The notes: generated from the sequence alone by a model not told the origin. A stretch of DNA of 64,000 nucleotides from Terribacillus saccharophilus (GCF_002272745.1 NZ_NPBD01000007.1:186001-250000), one strand, 5' to 3'. Positions 35,885 through 45,471 are shown, numbered from the stretch's first letter. Translations and numbers: made by a program.

Positions 35885-36031
35885 TCAACCCGATAAGAAG
35901 GCTTGCCGTTCTTCAGCATCTGGGTATCTGATCAGTTTCGTTGTTTTATCCCAGCGCTTAAGTACCATGTACATTTCATCCGCTTGGCTGACTGGGCAGC
36001 GAAGATTTGCTTCCCCGTGGATGAGAAGCAA
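35885..36031 (-). pseudogene. Remnant of an S9 (prolyl oligopeptidase / acylaminoacyl peptidase) gene
   Basis: On the minus strand 48 codons read LLLIHGEANLRCPVSQADEMYM and continue VLKRWDKTTKLIRYP to a stop at 35885-35887. This is the C-terminal block of S9 alpha/beta-hydrolase peptidases (usual form LLIHGEEDLRCPIEQAEQ...). The part that should hold the catalytic His (FPGESHGLS-like) is lost and reads PDAEERQAF. The frame is broken immediately upstream, where only fragments (VQKLET) can be recognised, and the rest of the gene is missing. A decayed gene end. Confidence 0.7.
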
Positions 36032-36168
36032 TGCGTTTCTAACTTTTGTACGTGTGCAATTGAGTGATCATCTCTTCAGTGATGTGTATCCCATGCTTAT
36101 TAGATGCATTCCCTCATGGGCTATCGTCTATTCTCATTTGTCCGAGCAGTAACTCCTGTATTTCTTCA

Positions 36169-37086
36169 TTAGCTGCTTAGTAGGGCTGCAGTTTTTCGCA
36201 GTTCTTTTTCTAGGGTCTTGAAGTAATCAGATAAGAAAATCTGAAATCTCTCTGCAACTGGACTAAGATATCTTCTGGTGGACCAAGCCAAGCCTATTGT
36301 ACGTTCGCAGATAGGATCCTGCAGGCGAATGACAGGTAAGTGGGCGGTTTTATTTCCGATTAATGAAACGGAGGGAATGAAAGCTATACCTAGGCCCTTG
36401 TTTACCAGTTCTCCAATGACACCGGGTTCGTCTCCTTCAAAGGCAATATGAGGCTGGAAACCAGCTAGCTGGCAATACTTGTCTGTTAAATTCCGAATGC
36501 CATAGCCTTCATTCATGCTGATAAAGGCTTCATTACGAAGCTCGTATAGTGATATATGGCTTTTTGTTTCTAACCAGTGACGGGGAGGAGCAATCAACAA
36601 TATTTCTTCTGTCATGAGCGGCTGCCACTTGATATCCTCAGCTTGTATAGGAACAGAGGAGATGCAGAAATCGAGTTCGCCGCTACGTAGCTTTTCCGTC
36701 ATTATAGGTACGGATTGCACGTATTGTTTGAAATGGACTTGAGGTTCGTCTCCTAAGAATCCACTGATCAAATCAGGCAATACACGTGGAATAGTGACAG
36801 AAAGCCGAATCGTATGATCTGTTTTTTGATTGAATTCACTCAGCTCCCGCCGTGCTTCTTGTAGCTCATGAAGGGCGGCATCAACGCGCCGGAGAAATAT
36901 CCTGCCGTTTTCATTCAATTTAATTTGCCTGTTGTATCGCTCGAAAAGCTTTACTCCTAAATCCTCCTCCAACCGGCTGATTGCTTTACTGAGTGAGGGC
37001 TGTGCGATGTTCAATGCTTCTGCAGCATGTGTCATATGCTCTAGTTCGGCAACTTTTTTAAAGTAGTGCAGCTGTAGTAATTCCAC
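36169..37086 (-). CDS. LysR-family transcriptional regulator
   Basis: 305 aa from a GTG at 37086. N-terminal winged helix (ELLQLHYFKKVAELEHMTHAAEAL, then IAQPSLSKAISRLEEDLGVKLFER) and a two-lobed effector domain from about residue 90. An ATG two codons upstream (37092) sits directly against AAGAAGG with no spacer, whereas the GTG has the same site at 6 bases, so the GTG is preferred. It is divergent from the yhgE gene and may control it; the effector is unknown. Confidence 0.9.
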   Translation of the reverse strand: MELLQLHYFKKVAELEHMTHAAEALNIAQPSLSKAISRLEEDLGVKLFERYNRQIKLNENGRIFLRRVDAALHELQEARRELSEFNQKTDHTIRLSVTIPRVLPDLISGFLGDEPQVHFKQYVQSVPIMTEKLRSGELDFCISSVPIQAEDIKWQPLMTEEILLIAPPRHWLETKSHISLYELRNEAFISMNEGYGIRNLTDKYCQLAGFQPHIAFEGDEPGVIGELVNKGLGIAFIPSVSLIGNKTAHLPVIRLQDPICERTIGLAWSTRRYLSPVAERFQIFLSDYFKTLEKELRKTAALLSS

Positions 37087-37124
37087 GTTCATCCTTCTTT
37101 CGGATAGTCTAAAAGCTATTATCT

Positions 37125-37150
37125 ATAATGATATATATATTATACATTAT
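37125..37150. promoter_or_regulatory. Divergent promoter region with an inverted repeat
   Basis: ATAATG (37125-37130) and CATTAT (37145-37150) form an inverted repeat around an AT-alternating centre in the LysR-yhgE divergent region, where a LysR T-N11-A type site would be expected. AT bias makes this weak. Confidence 0.3.
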
Positions 37151-37212
37151 GCATCAGAGCCGTTATGCTATTTAGATGCTCAATATTTCACAAAGTAAAG
37201 GTGAGGGAAATT

Positions 37213-39219
37213 ATGAAAGGATTAAAATTAGGCTTTTTTGATATAAAGCGGATGTTTCAGCATAAGCACGGGCGAATTGCACTTATTTTCTTGTTGATTA
37301 TTCCGGTCATTTACGCTTCGTTGTTCCTCGGCGGCTACTGGGATCCATATGGTCATATCGAAGATTTACCGGTGGCAGTGGTTAACCAAGACGATGGCGC
37401 CAGCATGGATGGGGAAGAAATGCATGCAGGTGATGATTTTATTAAAGAATTGAAGAAAAGCAAGGCATTGGACTTCGATTTCGTTTCAGACCAGAAGGCA
37501 GAAGACGGACTGGATGATGGCAAGTATTATATGAAAGTGACCATCCCAAAAGACTTTTCTGAGAAAGTGACAACCTTGATGGATGACAAACCCGAACAAG
37601 CGGAGCTTACTTATGAAGTCAATCCAGGAAAAAACTTTGTAGCTGCACAGATCAGTTCTTCTGCGATGGAGGAAATGAAAACAAAATTGGCTAGCAGTAT
37701 TACGAAATCGTATGCTGACAGTGTGTTCACAAGCTTCCATGAAGTAGCAACCGGATTGCAAGATGCCGGTGATGGAGCAGGTGATCTCAACAAAGGGATT
37801 ACAGATGAGCAGAGCGGAATGAAAGATCTGCAAAATGGTATCGGTGATGTGAAGACTGGTGCGTCAGACTTAGCGGACGGTGCAGATAAGCTGGCAGGTG
37901 CTGAAGGCAAACTTTCTGACGGTATTGGCAGTCTGCATACAGGTGCATCTGATTTGGCGAGCGGTTTAGGTCAATTGGATGAAGGAGCATCCTCCTTACA
38001 GACAAATACAGATAAGATAGCTGATGGCTTGGCAGATTGGAAAGCTCAAAGTGATAAGCTTTCGGATAGCCAGGACTCGTTCACGTCTGGATCTGAGGAC
38101 TTGAGCAAACTGGTTGCATCATATATGAAAGAACATCCAGAGCTTAAAGATGATAAGACATTCCAGCAAATAGTGGCAGCATCTGATCAGCTGACGGACT
38201 CATCTGCTAAATTAGCAGATGGTCAGCAGCAGCTCGGTGAAGGTGCAGATAAGCTGGCTGGAAGTGAGCAGAAATTAGCGGATGGTATGGATACATTCAG
38301 CGAGAAACTAGGGTCTGCTGTCAGCGGAGCAGATACGTTAGCTAGCGGCGCAGCAGATTTGAATAATGGCTTTGACGATTATTCAAAAAGCTTCGGATCC
38401 TTGCAGAGTGGTGCAACGCAGCTGGCTTCTGGTACAAACGAACTTTCAGATGGAGCAGCACAGCTTGACGACGGTATGAGTAAGCTATCCGATGGTTCTG
38501 ATGAGCTTGCGACTAGCCTAAAAGATGCGGCTGAGAAAACAAGTAACATCCAGTCAAGTGATGCACTGACTACTATGTTCGCTGATCCAGTTAAGCTGAC
38601 TGAAAAACAGTTGTCAGATGTACCGAACTATGGTGTTGGCATTGCGCCGTACTTCTTGTCACTTGCCTTGTTTGTTGGTGGTTTGATGGCGGCTAACATT
38701 CTGCCGCTTGGCAGAAGAGAGGATATGCAAGTATCCGGTACGGTACAATTCTTCAGTAAACTGACACTGGTGTATGTTGTGGCAATTGTACAAGCCGTAA
38801 TACTCGATTTGATCTTCTTGTTCGGATTCCAAGTTGATGTGAAGAGTATTCCATTGTTCTTCTTGTCCAGTATCGTCGTGTCTATGACGGTCATGACAAT
38901 CATTCTTACGCTTGTGACGTTATTCGGCAACTTAGGGAAATTGCTGTCCATTGTGCTGCTAGTTGTTCAACTGGCAACCTGTGGCGGAACCTTCCCAAGT
39001 GAGTTGTCTGTGTCTGCATTAGCATCTGTCGGTAAATACTTGCCGATGGCACATTCCTTGCATAGTTTGCAAGAAGCAATCACGCTCGGTGACTGGTCGG
39101 TACTAGGTAATCAGCTTGTCGATCTGTTGATTTATCTAGTTGTTGTCGGTGTTATTGGATGGATTGTTTCTCATCTGCAGCACAGACCGAAAAAAGAGAA
39201 TGAGCTGGAAGCAGCTTGA
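37213..39219 (+). CDS. yhgE: YhgE/Pip-family membrane protein
   Basis: 668 aa. Cytoplasmic start, first membrane helix (about 20-42, RIALIFLLIIPVIYASLFLGGYWDPYG), a large extracellular region, then five to six C-terminal helices of ABC-2 type from about residue 475. The extracellular part contains many imperfect 14-15-residue repeats built on LxxGAxxLxxG (GASDLADGADKLAGAE, GASDLASGLGQLDEGA and others), forming a helical stalk. Relatives serve as the phage receptor Pip in lactococci and form part of ESX/type VII-like surface systems; here it may act in export or cell-envelope stress. The ATG at 37213 has an AGGTGAGGG site. Confidence 0.9.
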   Translation: MKGLKLGFFDIKRMFQHKHGRIALIFLLIIPVIYASLFLGGYWDPYGHIEDLPVAVVNQDDGASMDGEEMHAGDDFIKELKKSKALDFDFVSDQKAEDGLDDGKYYMKVTIPKDFSEKVTTLMDDKPEQAELTYEVNPGKNFVAAQISSSAMEEMKTKLASSITKSYADSVFTSFHEVATGLQDAGDGAGDLNKGITDEQSGMKDLQNGIGDVKTGASDLADGADKLAGAEGKLSDGIGSLHTGASDLASGLGQLDEGASSLQTNTDKIADGLADWKAQSDKLSDSQDSFTSGSEDLSKLVASYMKEHPELKDDKTFQQIVAASDQLTDSSAKLADGQQQLGEGADKLAGSEQKLADGMDTFSEKLGSAVSGADTLASGAADLNNGFDDYSKSFGSLQSGATQLASGTNELSDGAAQLDDGMSKLSDGSDELATSLKDAAEKTSNIQSSDALTTMFADPVKLTEKQLSDVPNYGVGIAPYFLSLALFVGGLMAANILPLGRREDMQVSGTVQFFSKLTLVYVVAIVQAVILDLIFLFGFQVDVKSIPLFFLSSIVVSMTVMTIILTLVTLFGNLGKLLSIVLLVVQLATCGGTFPSELSVSALASVGKYLPMAHSLHSLQEAITLGDWSVLGNQLVDLLIYLVVVGVIGWIVSHLQHRPKKENELEAA

Positions 39220-39224
39220 TGGAG

Positions 39225-39251
39225 AGCTCGCCTTTTAAGGCGGGCTTTTTC
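39225..39251 (+). terminator. Terminator of yhgE
   Basis: Short GC-rich stem (CGCC with GGCG and flanking AGC/GCT) followed by a T-run, starting 6 bases after the stop. Confidence 0.7.
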
Positions 39252-39316
39252 TATTGACACCGTATGATAGACTGTAAACAGCAAATGGAATGAATCCAAA
39301 GTAAAGGATAGAGATC

Positions 39317-39949
39317 ATGCAGATTGATAAACCGAAATTAGCGATGGAATTGCCTGAAAAAAGGATGCACGATATCTTCTTTGAAGAAGAACCAGAATTG
39401 GAAATGTGTCAGGTGCAGCAAGCAGATTTTGCGAATGAATCAGTGGATCGGCTGCGATTGTCGAAGGTAGTGATTCGCAATAGTCGTTTCAACAATACTG
39501 ACTTTACCGGAATGGATCTGCTGGATGTGCGGTTCGAGAATTGTGATTTTTCCAATGTGAAAATGAGTAAGTCTTCCATTCATCGAGTGGAATTCAACGG
39601 CTGTAAGATGCTTGGAGCCGATATGACTGAGTCTAGTCTTGGTAATGTTTCTTTCCGTAATTCATTGGTGAATCTTGTTTCATTCGGCCAATCCAAGATG
39701 GAAAAAGTGATATTTTCATCCTGTGGACTGCAGGGAGCGGATTTCTATGCTAACCGAATGAAAAGGATAGAGTTTACTGATTGTGATTTGAATGAAGCGA
39801 ACTTTGAACAGACAGCTCTCAAAGGAATTGATCTGAGCACAAGTAGTTTCCAACAGTTGACCGTATCTATTGAAAATTTGAAAGGCTGTATCGTTTCTCC
39901 TAATCAAGCAATCCAATTAGCGTCACTAATCGGACTTGTGATAAAGTAA
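39317..39949 (+). CDS. Pentapeptide repeat protein
   Basis: 210 aa, almost all of it pentapeptide repeats of the A(D/N)LXX type: NSRFNNTDFTGMDLLDVRFENCDF, GADMTESSLGNVSFRNS and LQGADFYANRMKRIEFTDCDLNEANFEQ. This gives a right-handed quadrilateral beta-helix. Some relatives mimic DNA and protect gyrase (Qnr, MfpA), but most are of unknown function and nothing here proves a gyrase role. The ATG at 39317 has AAGGATAGAG upstream. Ends at a bidirectional terminator. Confidence 0.9.
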   Translation: MQIDKPKLAMELPEKRMHDIFFEEEPELEMCQVQQADFANESVDRLRLSKVVIRNSRFNNTDFTGMDLLDVRFENCDFSNVKMSKSSIHRVEFNGCKMLGADMTESSLGNVSFRNSLVNLVSFGQSKMEKVIFSSCGLQGADFYANRMKRIEFTDCDLNEANFEQTALKGIDLSTSSFQQLTVSIENLKGCIVSPNQAIQLASLIGLVIK

Positions 39950-39977
39950 AAAGCTTCCCGAGTGGGAAGCTTTTTTA
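39948..39977. terminator. Bidirectional terminator between the pentapeptide and MepB-like genes
   Basis: 12-bp perfect stem (39948-39959 with 39964-39975), 4-nt loop, T-run on both strands. Confidence 0.92.
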
Positions 39978-40466
39978 ATTGAAGTACAAATCCTCTAGTC
40001 TGTCTCGATTATTAGGGTTATCTGATAAATCGATAAAATAATCGTGCTGCCATTTTTGAGTTTGTGCAGCTGTTTTATTTAATTCATTTTCCCAAGAAGG
40101 GTATACGCGTGTAGCCATCTTTCCTTTGGTAGTTTCACTGCTCAAAATTCCTTTTTTTAATAGAGTGGATTTTGGGAATATAAATTGACCTTTCAAATTG
40201 TGATCTATTATTGAAATGATAACTTTATCAGGGCTTTCTGAAAAACTATAAGGTTGATTCTTATTATTTTCATCTTTTTCCCAAAACACTACAAAGTATC
40301 CTCTTTTTTTAGGTGTTGCTTTGGCTAAACGGCTTCGATAGCTATGGTTCTCAATTTGGAACAACATGCCCTCATAATCCTTATTATGATCTTCTGAAAT
40401 TACATTAGTAATTTCAGAAAGATGAAGATTGGAAACAATGCTTTCTATGAACAACTTAGATAACAA
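39975..40466 (-). CDS. MepB-like protein
   Basis: 163 aa, soluble. It follows the MepB family pattern: YEGMLFQIENHSYRSRLAKATPKKRGYFVVFWEKD, SPDKVIISIIDHNLKGQFIFPKSTLLKKGIL, then KGKMATRVYPSW. mepB is known from the Staphylococcus mepRAB multidrug efflux operon, but its function is unsettled, and here there is no efflux gene or MepR next to it. The start is a TTG at 40466 with GGTGGG 6 bases upstream. The gene is AT-rich with a codon use unlike lutR, suggesting transfer. Confidence 0.8.
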   Translation of the reverse strand: MLSKLFIESIVSNLHLSEITNVISEDHNKDYEGMLFQIENHSYRSRLAKATPKKRGYFVVFWEKDENNKNQPYSFSESPDKVIISIIDHNLKGQFIFPKSTLLKKGILSSETTKGKMATRVYPSWENELNKTAAQTQKWQHDYFIDLSDNPNNRDRLEDLYFN

Positions 40467-40672
40467 TTTAATCCCACCTTGTTTATGTACATTCCTTTGA
40501 GTATACCAATATTTTTCGAGAATCAGATAGCATTTATTTCCATATTCTTAAGTTTGCATAATAAACTTCAAAACGGATACTTGCAAAATATAATTGTGAT
40601 CCACTAATGACCTGATTACATAATGATATTTAGGAAAGTTTCCGTTTATAATGAGAGAGAGGTGACACCCCA

Positions 40673-41383
40673 ATGAAATATAACCAAATTAAACCGAAGA
40701 AAATATATGAACAAGTAGCAGATGAGCTGCTTGCTTTAATAAAGAATGGTGATTTAAAGCCCGGCGAGAAGCTCGACAGCGTAACGCAGCTTGCTGAGAA
40801 TTTTAAAGTAGGCCGTTCAGCGATACGAGAAGCGCTGGCCACACTTCGTGCGATGGGCTTAGTAGAAATGAAGCAGGGTGAGGGTACTTACGTGAAGGCG
40901 TTTGAGCCAGAGGGAATTGTTTATCCGCTTCAACATGCGCTGCTCATGAGTGGAGAGGATCGGGCAGAGTTGATGGAGGTTCGTAATATACTGGAAACAG
41001 GTATTGTAGCATCTGCCGCACTGAACCGTTCTGAGGAAGATTTGGAACATATGGAAAAAGCACTTGAGGAGATGAAGACATATACGGGGGACCCGGAAAA
41101 TGGTGAGAAAGCTGATCTCGCTTTTCACATGATTATTGCTCGTGCAGCGAACAATAAGCTGCTTCTCCGTCTTATGCATCATGTATCGGATTTAACAGCG
41201 GAATCCATGCGCGAAACAAGGCAGATCTGTTTATTTGGAGAAGATGCAGCGCCCGAGGAATTGAATAAGCAGCATGAAGTAATTCTGGATGCAATTCGTG
41301 CGAAACAACCAGAGCAAGCAAGACTGGCTATGGTGGCGCACTTGGAATATGTTGAAGGAGTACTGCGTAACTATATGGAATAG
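40673..41383 (+). CDS. lutR: FadR/GntR-family regulator of lactate utilisation
   Basis: 236 aa. N-terminal GntR winged helix (KKIYEQVADELLALIKNGDLKPGEKL, then FKVGRSAIREALATLRAMGLVEMKQGEGTYV) and a C-terminal FadR-type (FCD) helical domain with the metal-binding pattern around EVRNILETGIVASAA, FHMIIARAANN and KQHEVILDAI. In Bacillus, LutR represses lutABC until L-lactate is present. The ATG is preceded by GAGAGGTG and, further up, a TATAAT at 40647-40652. It has its own terminator, and lutABC begins about 120 bases later. Confidence 0.9.
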   Translation: MKYNQIKPKKIYEQVADELLALIKNGDLKPGEKLDSVTQLAENFKVGRSAIREALATLRAMGLVEMKQGEGTYVKAFEPEGIVYPLQHALLMSGEDRAELMEVRNILETGIVASAALNRSEEDLEHMEKALEEMKTYTGDPENGEKADLAFHMIIARAANNKLLLRLMHHVSDLTAESMRETRQICLFGEDAAPEELNKQHEVILDAIRAKQPEQARLAMVAHLEYVEGVLRNYME

Positions 41384-41387
41384 GATG

Positions 41388-41413
41388 AGCCGCCGACTAG
41401 GGGCGGCTTTTTA
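41388..41413 (+). terminator. Terminator of lutR
   Basis: 7-bp GC-rich stem (41388-41394 with 41402-41408) and a T-run. Confidence 0.88.
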
Positions 41414-41472
41414 TATACACAGGAGTTGGAAAATGTAAGCGGTTGTAGTATGATGAAAGCAGAAATTATACA

Positions 41473-41487
41473 GGTCATCTGATGACC
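41473..41487. promoter_or_regulatory. Palindromic operator upstream of lutABC
   Basis: GGTCATC-T-GATGACC is a perfect 7-1-7 palindrome 20 bases before lutA, of the GGTC...GACC kind bound by FadR-type GntR regulators. LutR, encoded just upstream, is the obvious candidate. Confidence 0.65.
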
Positions 41488-41506
41488 ATATCTGTGGGGT
41501 GGCGGT

Positions 41507-42223
41507 ATGAGAGTTACACTATTTGCGACATGTATTGTGGATATGTTTCAGTCTGATGTGGGGATAGCCACAGTTGAAGTGCTGGAAAGGCTCGGCTGTG
41601 AAATTGTGTTTCCGACGGGGCAAGTATGCTGCGGACAGCCGGCATATAATTCCGGGTATGTTGAAGATGCCAAAAAGGCGATGAAGAAAATGATTGCGAC
41701 ATTTGAGGATGCCGAGGTTATCGTTACACCCTCAGGATCCTGTGCCACAATGTTCAAGGATTACCAGCATGTATTCCGGGATGATCCTGAGTGGCGTCCG
41801 CGTGCAGAAAAGCTGGCAGATAAGACGTATGAGCTGACGGAGTTCATCGTGGATGTTTTGAATATAGAGGACGTTGGGGCAAAATTGGAAGGAATTGCGA
41901 CTTATCATCCGTCCTGCCATATGACGCGGCTGCTTGGAGTGAAGGATGCACCGATGAAGCTGCTGTCACATGTAGAGGGCCTGGAAATGAAATCGCTTCC
42001 GAATGCACAGAATTGCTGTGGCTTTGGCGGAACTTTTTCCGTGAAGATGGGTAATATCTCAGAACAGATGGTTGATGAAAAAGTAGACTCGGTAACCGAA
42101 ACAAAAGCTAGCTATCTGATTGGAGCGGACGGCGGCTGTCTGATGAATATCGGGGGAAGAATGCAGCGCCGCGGCAAGCCGGTCAAAGTGATGCATATCG
42201 CTGAAGTGCTAAATAGTCGGTAA
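41507..42223 (+). CDS. lutA: L-lactate utilisation protein LutA
   Basis: 238 aa. One of three iron-sulfur proteins that together oxidise L-lactate to pyruvate. Two CCG-type cysteine-rich blocks are visible: [12 protein letters not shown] with [11 protein letters not shown] in the first half, and [11 protein letters not shown] with [12 protein letters not shown] in the second, the heterodisulfide-reductase/glycolate oxidase GlcF-like pattern. The ATG at 41507 follows GGGGTGG. First gene of lutABC; lutB starts 15 bases after its stop. Confidence 0.95.
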   Translation: MRVTLFATCIVDMFQSDVGIATVEVLERLGCEIVFPTGQVCCGQPAYNSGYVEDAKKAMKKMIATFEDAEVIVTPSGSCATMFKDYQHVFRDDPEWRPRAEKLADKTYELTEFIVDVLNIEDVGAKLEGIATYHPSCHMTRLLGVKDAPMKLLSHVEGLEMKSLPNAQNCCGFGGTFSVKMGNISEQMVDEKVDSVTETKASYLIGADGGCLMNIGGRMQRRGKPVKVMHIAEVLNSR

Positions 42224-42238
42224 GGGGGAGGGAAAAGC

Positions 42239-43669
42239 ATGGCGATGAAAATAGGGAATGAGAAATTCAAGGATAATGTGAACAAGCAGATGGAAGACAC
42301 GTTCATGCGCGGTGCAGTTGCTGGGGCTCAGGAACGCCTGCGAACAAGGAGACTAGATGCGGCTGAAGAACTCGGTAACTGGGAGGAATGGCGGTCTCAT
42401 GGGGAAGAGATACGTCAGCATACACTTGATCACCTCGACTACTATTTACAGGAGCTTTCCGAAAATCTGCAAAAGCGCGGCGGGCATGTATTTTTTGCTG
42501 CTACTGCAGAGGATGCGAATGACTATGTGAAGAGTATAGTGAAAGAAAAACGGGCCAAGAAAATTTTGAAGGCCAAATCAATGGTCACAGAGGAAATAGG
42601 TTTGAATGATGTATTAGAACAGGAAGGCTGTGACGTCATTGAAACAGATCTTGGCGAATACATTCTGCAGCTGGATGACCATGATCCGCCTTCACATATC
42701 GTGACACCTGCGCTTCATAAAAACAAAGAGCAGATCAAGGAGGTTTTTACCGAGAAGCTGGACTACAAGCTTACCTCCAAACCGGAAGAACTAGCACTCC
42801 ACGCCAGGGAGAAACTGCGCCAGGAATTCCTGCAAGCAGATATCGGTATCACAGGATGTAATTTTGCCATTGCAGAATCTGGTTCTGTCGGCCTGGTCAC
42901 TAATGAAGGAAATGCAGGGATGGTGTCTGATTTACCAGATACGCAGATTTGCGTCATGGGGATGGAGCGAATCGTACCTACATTTGAGGAGTTCGAAGTA
43001 CTGGTCGGCCTGCTGACGAGAAGTGCAGTCGGTCAGAAATTGACGAGTTATATTACGGCATTGACTGGTCCGCGAACAGCAGAAGAGGTTGATGGTCCAT
43101 CCGAGTTTCATCTTGTCATCGTGGATAACGGGCGTTCCGGTATTCTCGGAACCGAATTCCAATCGGTACTCCAATGCATTCGCTGTGCAGCATGTATCAA
43201 CGTTTGTCCGGTATACCGCCATATCGGTGGCCATTCCTATAACTCCATTTATCCAGGACCAATCGGGGCGGTGCTTACCCCTCTGTTGGGAGGATATGAT
43301 GATTTCAAGGAGCTACCATATGCATCTACACTCTGTGCGGCCTGTACGGATGCTTGCCCAGTAAAAATTCCATTGCATCAGCTACTGCATCGTCATCGAC
43401 AAGTGATCGTCGAGCGGGAAGGACGCGCACCGATTTCTGAGAAGATGGCTATGAAAGCATTCGGAATTGGGGCTTCCTCCAACCCGTTGTACGCAGCTGG
43501 ATCGAAGATGGCGAGCTCTGTCATGAAGCCTTTTACGAAGGATGAAACCATTTCGAAAGGACCAGGTCCGCTGAAGGCATGGACCGAAATTCGAGATTTT
43601 CCTGCTCCGAATAAAGAACGATTCCGTGACTGGTTCAAGCAGCACGAAAAGGAGAGTGGCAAGGCATGA
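42239..43669 (+). CDS. lutB: L-lactate utilisation iron-sulfur protein LutB
   Basis: 476 aa. N-terminal LUD domain (about 60-290) followed by a ferredoxin-like part with two 4Fe-4S motifs, [15 protein letters not shown] near residue 315 and [16 protein letters not shown] near residue 365, and a C-terminal extension. Acts with LutA and LutC in electron transfer from L-lactate. The ATG at 42239 has GGGGGAGGG upstream (a second ATG two codons later is possible). Its stop overlaps the lutC start (ATGA). Confidence 0.95.
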   Translation: MAMKIGNEKFKDNVNKQMEDTFMRGAVAGAQERLRTRRLDAAEELGNWEEWRSHGEEIRQHTLDHLDYYLQELSENLQKRGGHVFFAATAEDANDYVKSIVKEKRAKKILKAKSMVTEEIGLNDVLEQEGCDVIETDLGEYILQLDDHDPPSHIVTPALHKNKEQIKEVFTEKLDYKLTSKPEELALHAREKLRQEFLQADIGITGCNFAIAESGSVGLVTNEGNAGMVSDLPDTQICVMGMERIVPTFEEFEVLVGLLTRSAVGQKLTSYITALTGPRTAEEVDGPSEFHLVIVDNGRSGILGTEFQSVLQCIRCAACINVCPVYRHIGGHSYNSIYPGPIGAVLTPLLGGYDDFKELPYASTLCAACTDACPVKIPLHQLLHRHRQVIVEREGRAPISEKMAMKAFGIGASSNPLYAAGSKMASSVMKPFTKDETISKGPGPLKAWTEIRDFPAPNKERFRDWFKQHEKESGKA

Positions 43670-44373
43670 TACAGAACCGGGAAAGATTCCTTGCAAATGT
43701 CGCCAGCCGCCTCAGTCGTACAGAAGTACTGACAGAAAGACCATCGCGAAACTGGAATTATCGACCGCAAGATAAAACGCTGACTAATAAAACACAGGAT
43801 GAGCTTGTAGACATACTTCGCGATCAATGCCGGTTAATCCATACCGAGCTGATTGAGACTGATTCGCATGCCCTGCCAAATGTGCTGGAGGAAACCGTGG
43901 CTGCTTATGGCGGCGGACCACTGGCCATTTGGCAGGATACTCGTTACGATACGTTCGGTTTACGGGAACAGCTTCAAAGATGGCCGGAACAAGGAATCGA
44001 TGTACATGAATGGGATCCTTCTATTGGCCATGACAACATTGGAATTGTGGAACAGGCTAATATTGGCATAACATTCAGCGATATCACTCTTGCTGAATCA
44101 GGGACAGTCGTACTCTTCTCGGGTGAGGGGAAAGGCCGTATGGTGAGCCTGCTGCCACATAAATATATTGCACTCGTACCGAAAAGCACCATCGTCCCAC
44201 GGATGACACAGGCTGCTCAGCTTATCTCAAAGCAAGTTCAGGAAGGGAAAGCTATTGCATCCTGTATTAACTTCATCACTGGTCCGAGCAATTCCGCAGA
44301 TATCGAAATGAACCTGGTTGTTGGGGTCCATGGACCTGTGAAGGCGGCTTATATAGTAATTGAAGACAGGTGA
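43666..44373 (+). CDS. lutC: L-lactate utilisation protein LutC
   Basis: 235 aa LUD-domain protein, third component of the lactate oxidation system. Recognisable blocks: [22 protein letters not shown] at the N-terminus, [22 protein letters not shown] and [23 protein letters not shown] at the C-terminus. Start overlaps the lutB stop by 4 bases, showing translational coupling. No lactate permease gene follows; a terminator closes the operon. Confidence 0.95.
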   Translation: MIQNRERFLANVASRLSRTEVLTERPSRNWNYRPQDKTLTNKTQDELVDILRDQCRLIHTELIETDSHALPNVLEETVAAYGGGPLAIWQDTRYDTFGLREQLQRWPEQGIDVHEWDPSIGHDNIGIVEQANIGITFSDITLAESGTVVLFSGEGKGRMVSLLPHKYIALVPKSTIVPRMTQAAQLISKQVQEGKAIASCINFITGPSNSADIEMNLVVGVHGPVKAAYIVIEDR

Positions 44374-44374
44374 A

Positions 44375-44410
44375 AAAAAGACACGGTTAAGTTAAATTGT
44401 GTCTTTTTCT
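44375..44410 (+). terminator. Terminator of lutABC
   Basis: 10-bp stem (44375-44384 with 44399-44408), 14-nt loop, T-run. Confidence 0.8.
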
Positions 44411-44525
44411 TTATTCTGCTTAAATTAGTAACTAACCCCTTTAAAAGTATATATTTTCAAAATGATAGATGGTAAAATAGGCTTACATACATATTGTGTG
44501 AAAGAGAAAAAGGGGATAAGAGTAC

Positions 44526-45398
44526 GTGAAAAAGTTATTATTTGGTAGTGTGTTGGTCTTATTATTTATTTTAAGTGCTTGTGGCGGGGAAGAAGCTACG
44601 AAAGTAAAAGAAGAAAAAAAAGCGAGTGCAGCAGAGACAACAAGCGTATCCGAGCTTGAAGAGATGGATTGGGAAAACATGACAGAAGAGGATTGGGATA
44701 AGGTCAATCTTTCTAAGAAGGATTTTAAGAAACTTCTCGATGCAATGTCTGAGCCGGATGAAGATGGTGAAATTGCAATCAGTTCTGCTAAATTGTCAAA
44801 CGACGAAACTATTGAAGTGGAATTCAATAATTCGGATGGTGAAACACTTGAGAACGGGATGACAGCTGCTATCATGGATGCGTTTTTCCGTGAGTTCTAT
44901 AAGCATTCCGTGTATTACAATGAGAAAGAACCAACAATCATATTCACTGATTTAACAGGTTATACAATCATGGAAAATGACAAGCCCATTGAATATGATG
45001 AAGAAAATGCATCAAGTGACGGAGTAGATCTAGGAGAATTTAAACTAGGTGATAAGGTAGATGTTGCTGGTACTATCATCACATTAAGCAATCCAGCCTA
45101 TACAGATGAGCGTAACGAATATGAAGAAGAGCCGGCAGAAGTGCTAAGCCTCGATGTAGCGGTTCAAAATGCTACAGATGAAGATCTGTATTTCGATACG
45201 TATGATTTCCAAGTTTACGATGCAGACGGAACATTGATGGAAACCTATGCGCTTGATTATTTAACGGCGGATATTAAACCTGGAAAGAATACATCAGGAA
45301 AAGGGTTCTACGCTGTTAGCGGAAAAGGACCTTACGAAGTGTATTATACAGACTTTGTAACGGATGCAACTGCTAAATGGACAATTGAAGTGAAATAA
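44526..45398 (+). CDS. Lipoprotein with a DUF4352-like domain
   Basis: 290 aa. The signal peptide KKLLFGSVLVLLFILSACGG ends in a lipobox (LSAC, Cys19), so the mature protein is lipid-anchored outside the membrane. A Glu/Lys-rich linker and an acidic middle region (about 30-180) are followed by an Ig-like domain of DUF4352 type (about 190-290: LGDKVDVAGTIITLSNPAY, LSLDVAVQNATDEDLYFD, GKNTSGKGFYAV). Ligand unknown. The start is a GTG with AAAGGGGAT upstream. Monocistronic. Confidence 0.82.
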   Translation: MKKLLFGSVLVLLFILSACGGEEATKVKEEKKASAAETTSVSELEEMDWENMTEEDWDKVNLSKKDFKKLLDAMSEPDEDGEIAISSAKLSNDETIEVEFNNSDGETLENGMTAAIMDAFFREFYKHSVYYNEKEPTIIFTDLTGYTIMENDKPIEYDEENASSDGVDLGEFKLGDKVDVAGTIITLSNPAYTDERNEYEEEPAEVLSLDVAVQNATDEDLYFDTYDFQVYDADGTLMETYALDYLTADIKPGKNTSGKGFYAVSGKGPYEVYYTDFVTDATAKWTIEVK

Positions 45399-45403
45399 CT
45401 TAG

Positions 45404-45430
45404 AAGGCTATCCTAAGGGGTGGCTTTTTT
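45404..45430 (+). terminator. Terminator of the lipoprotein gene
   Basis: 7-bp stem with two G-T pairs (45407-45413 with 45418-45424), 4-nt loop, T-run. Confidence 0.65.
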
Positions 45431-45457
45431 GTTTGAAAAGAACTTTTAAAGCTTGTT

Positions 45458-45471
45458 TGGTAGCGCTTTCT
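45458..45471. promoter_or_regulatory. CRE-like site upstream of the alpha-galactosidase gene
   Basis: TGGTAGCGCTTTCT shares the AGCGCTTTC core of CcpA sites but has three departures from TGWAANCGNTNWCA. Position and the sugar gene make it plausible. Confidence 0.35.

Noticed and set aside
37750-38520. Repetitive sequence inside yhgE as a DNA repeat or recombination element
   Set aside because: The repeats are protein-level LxxGAxxLxxG heptad-like units normal for YhgE/Pip stalks; the DNA itself is divergent.
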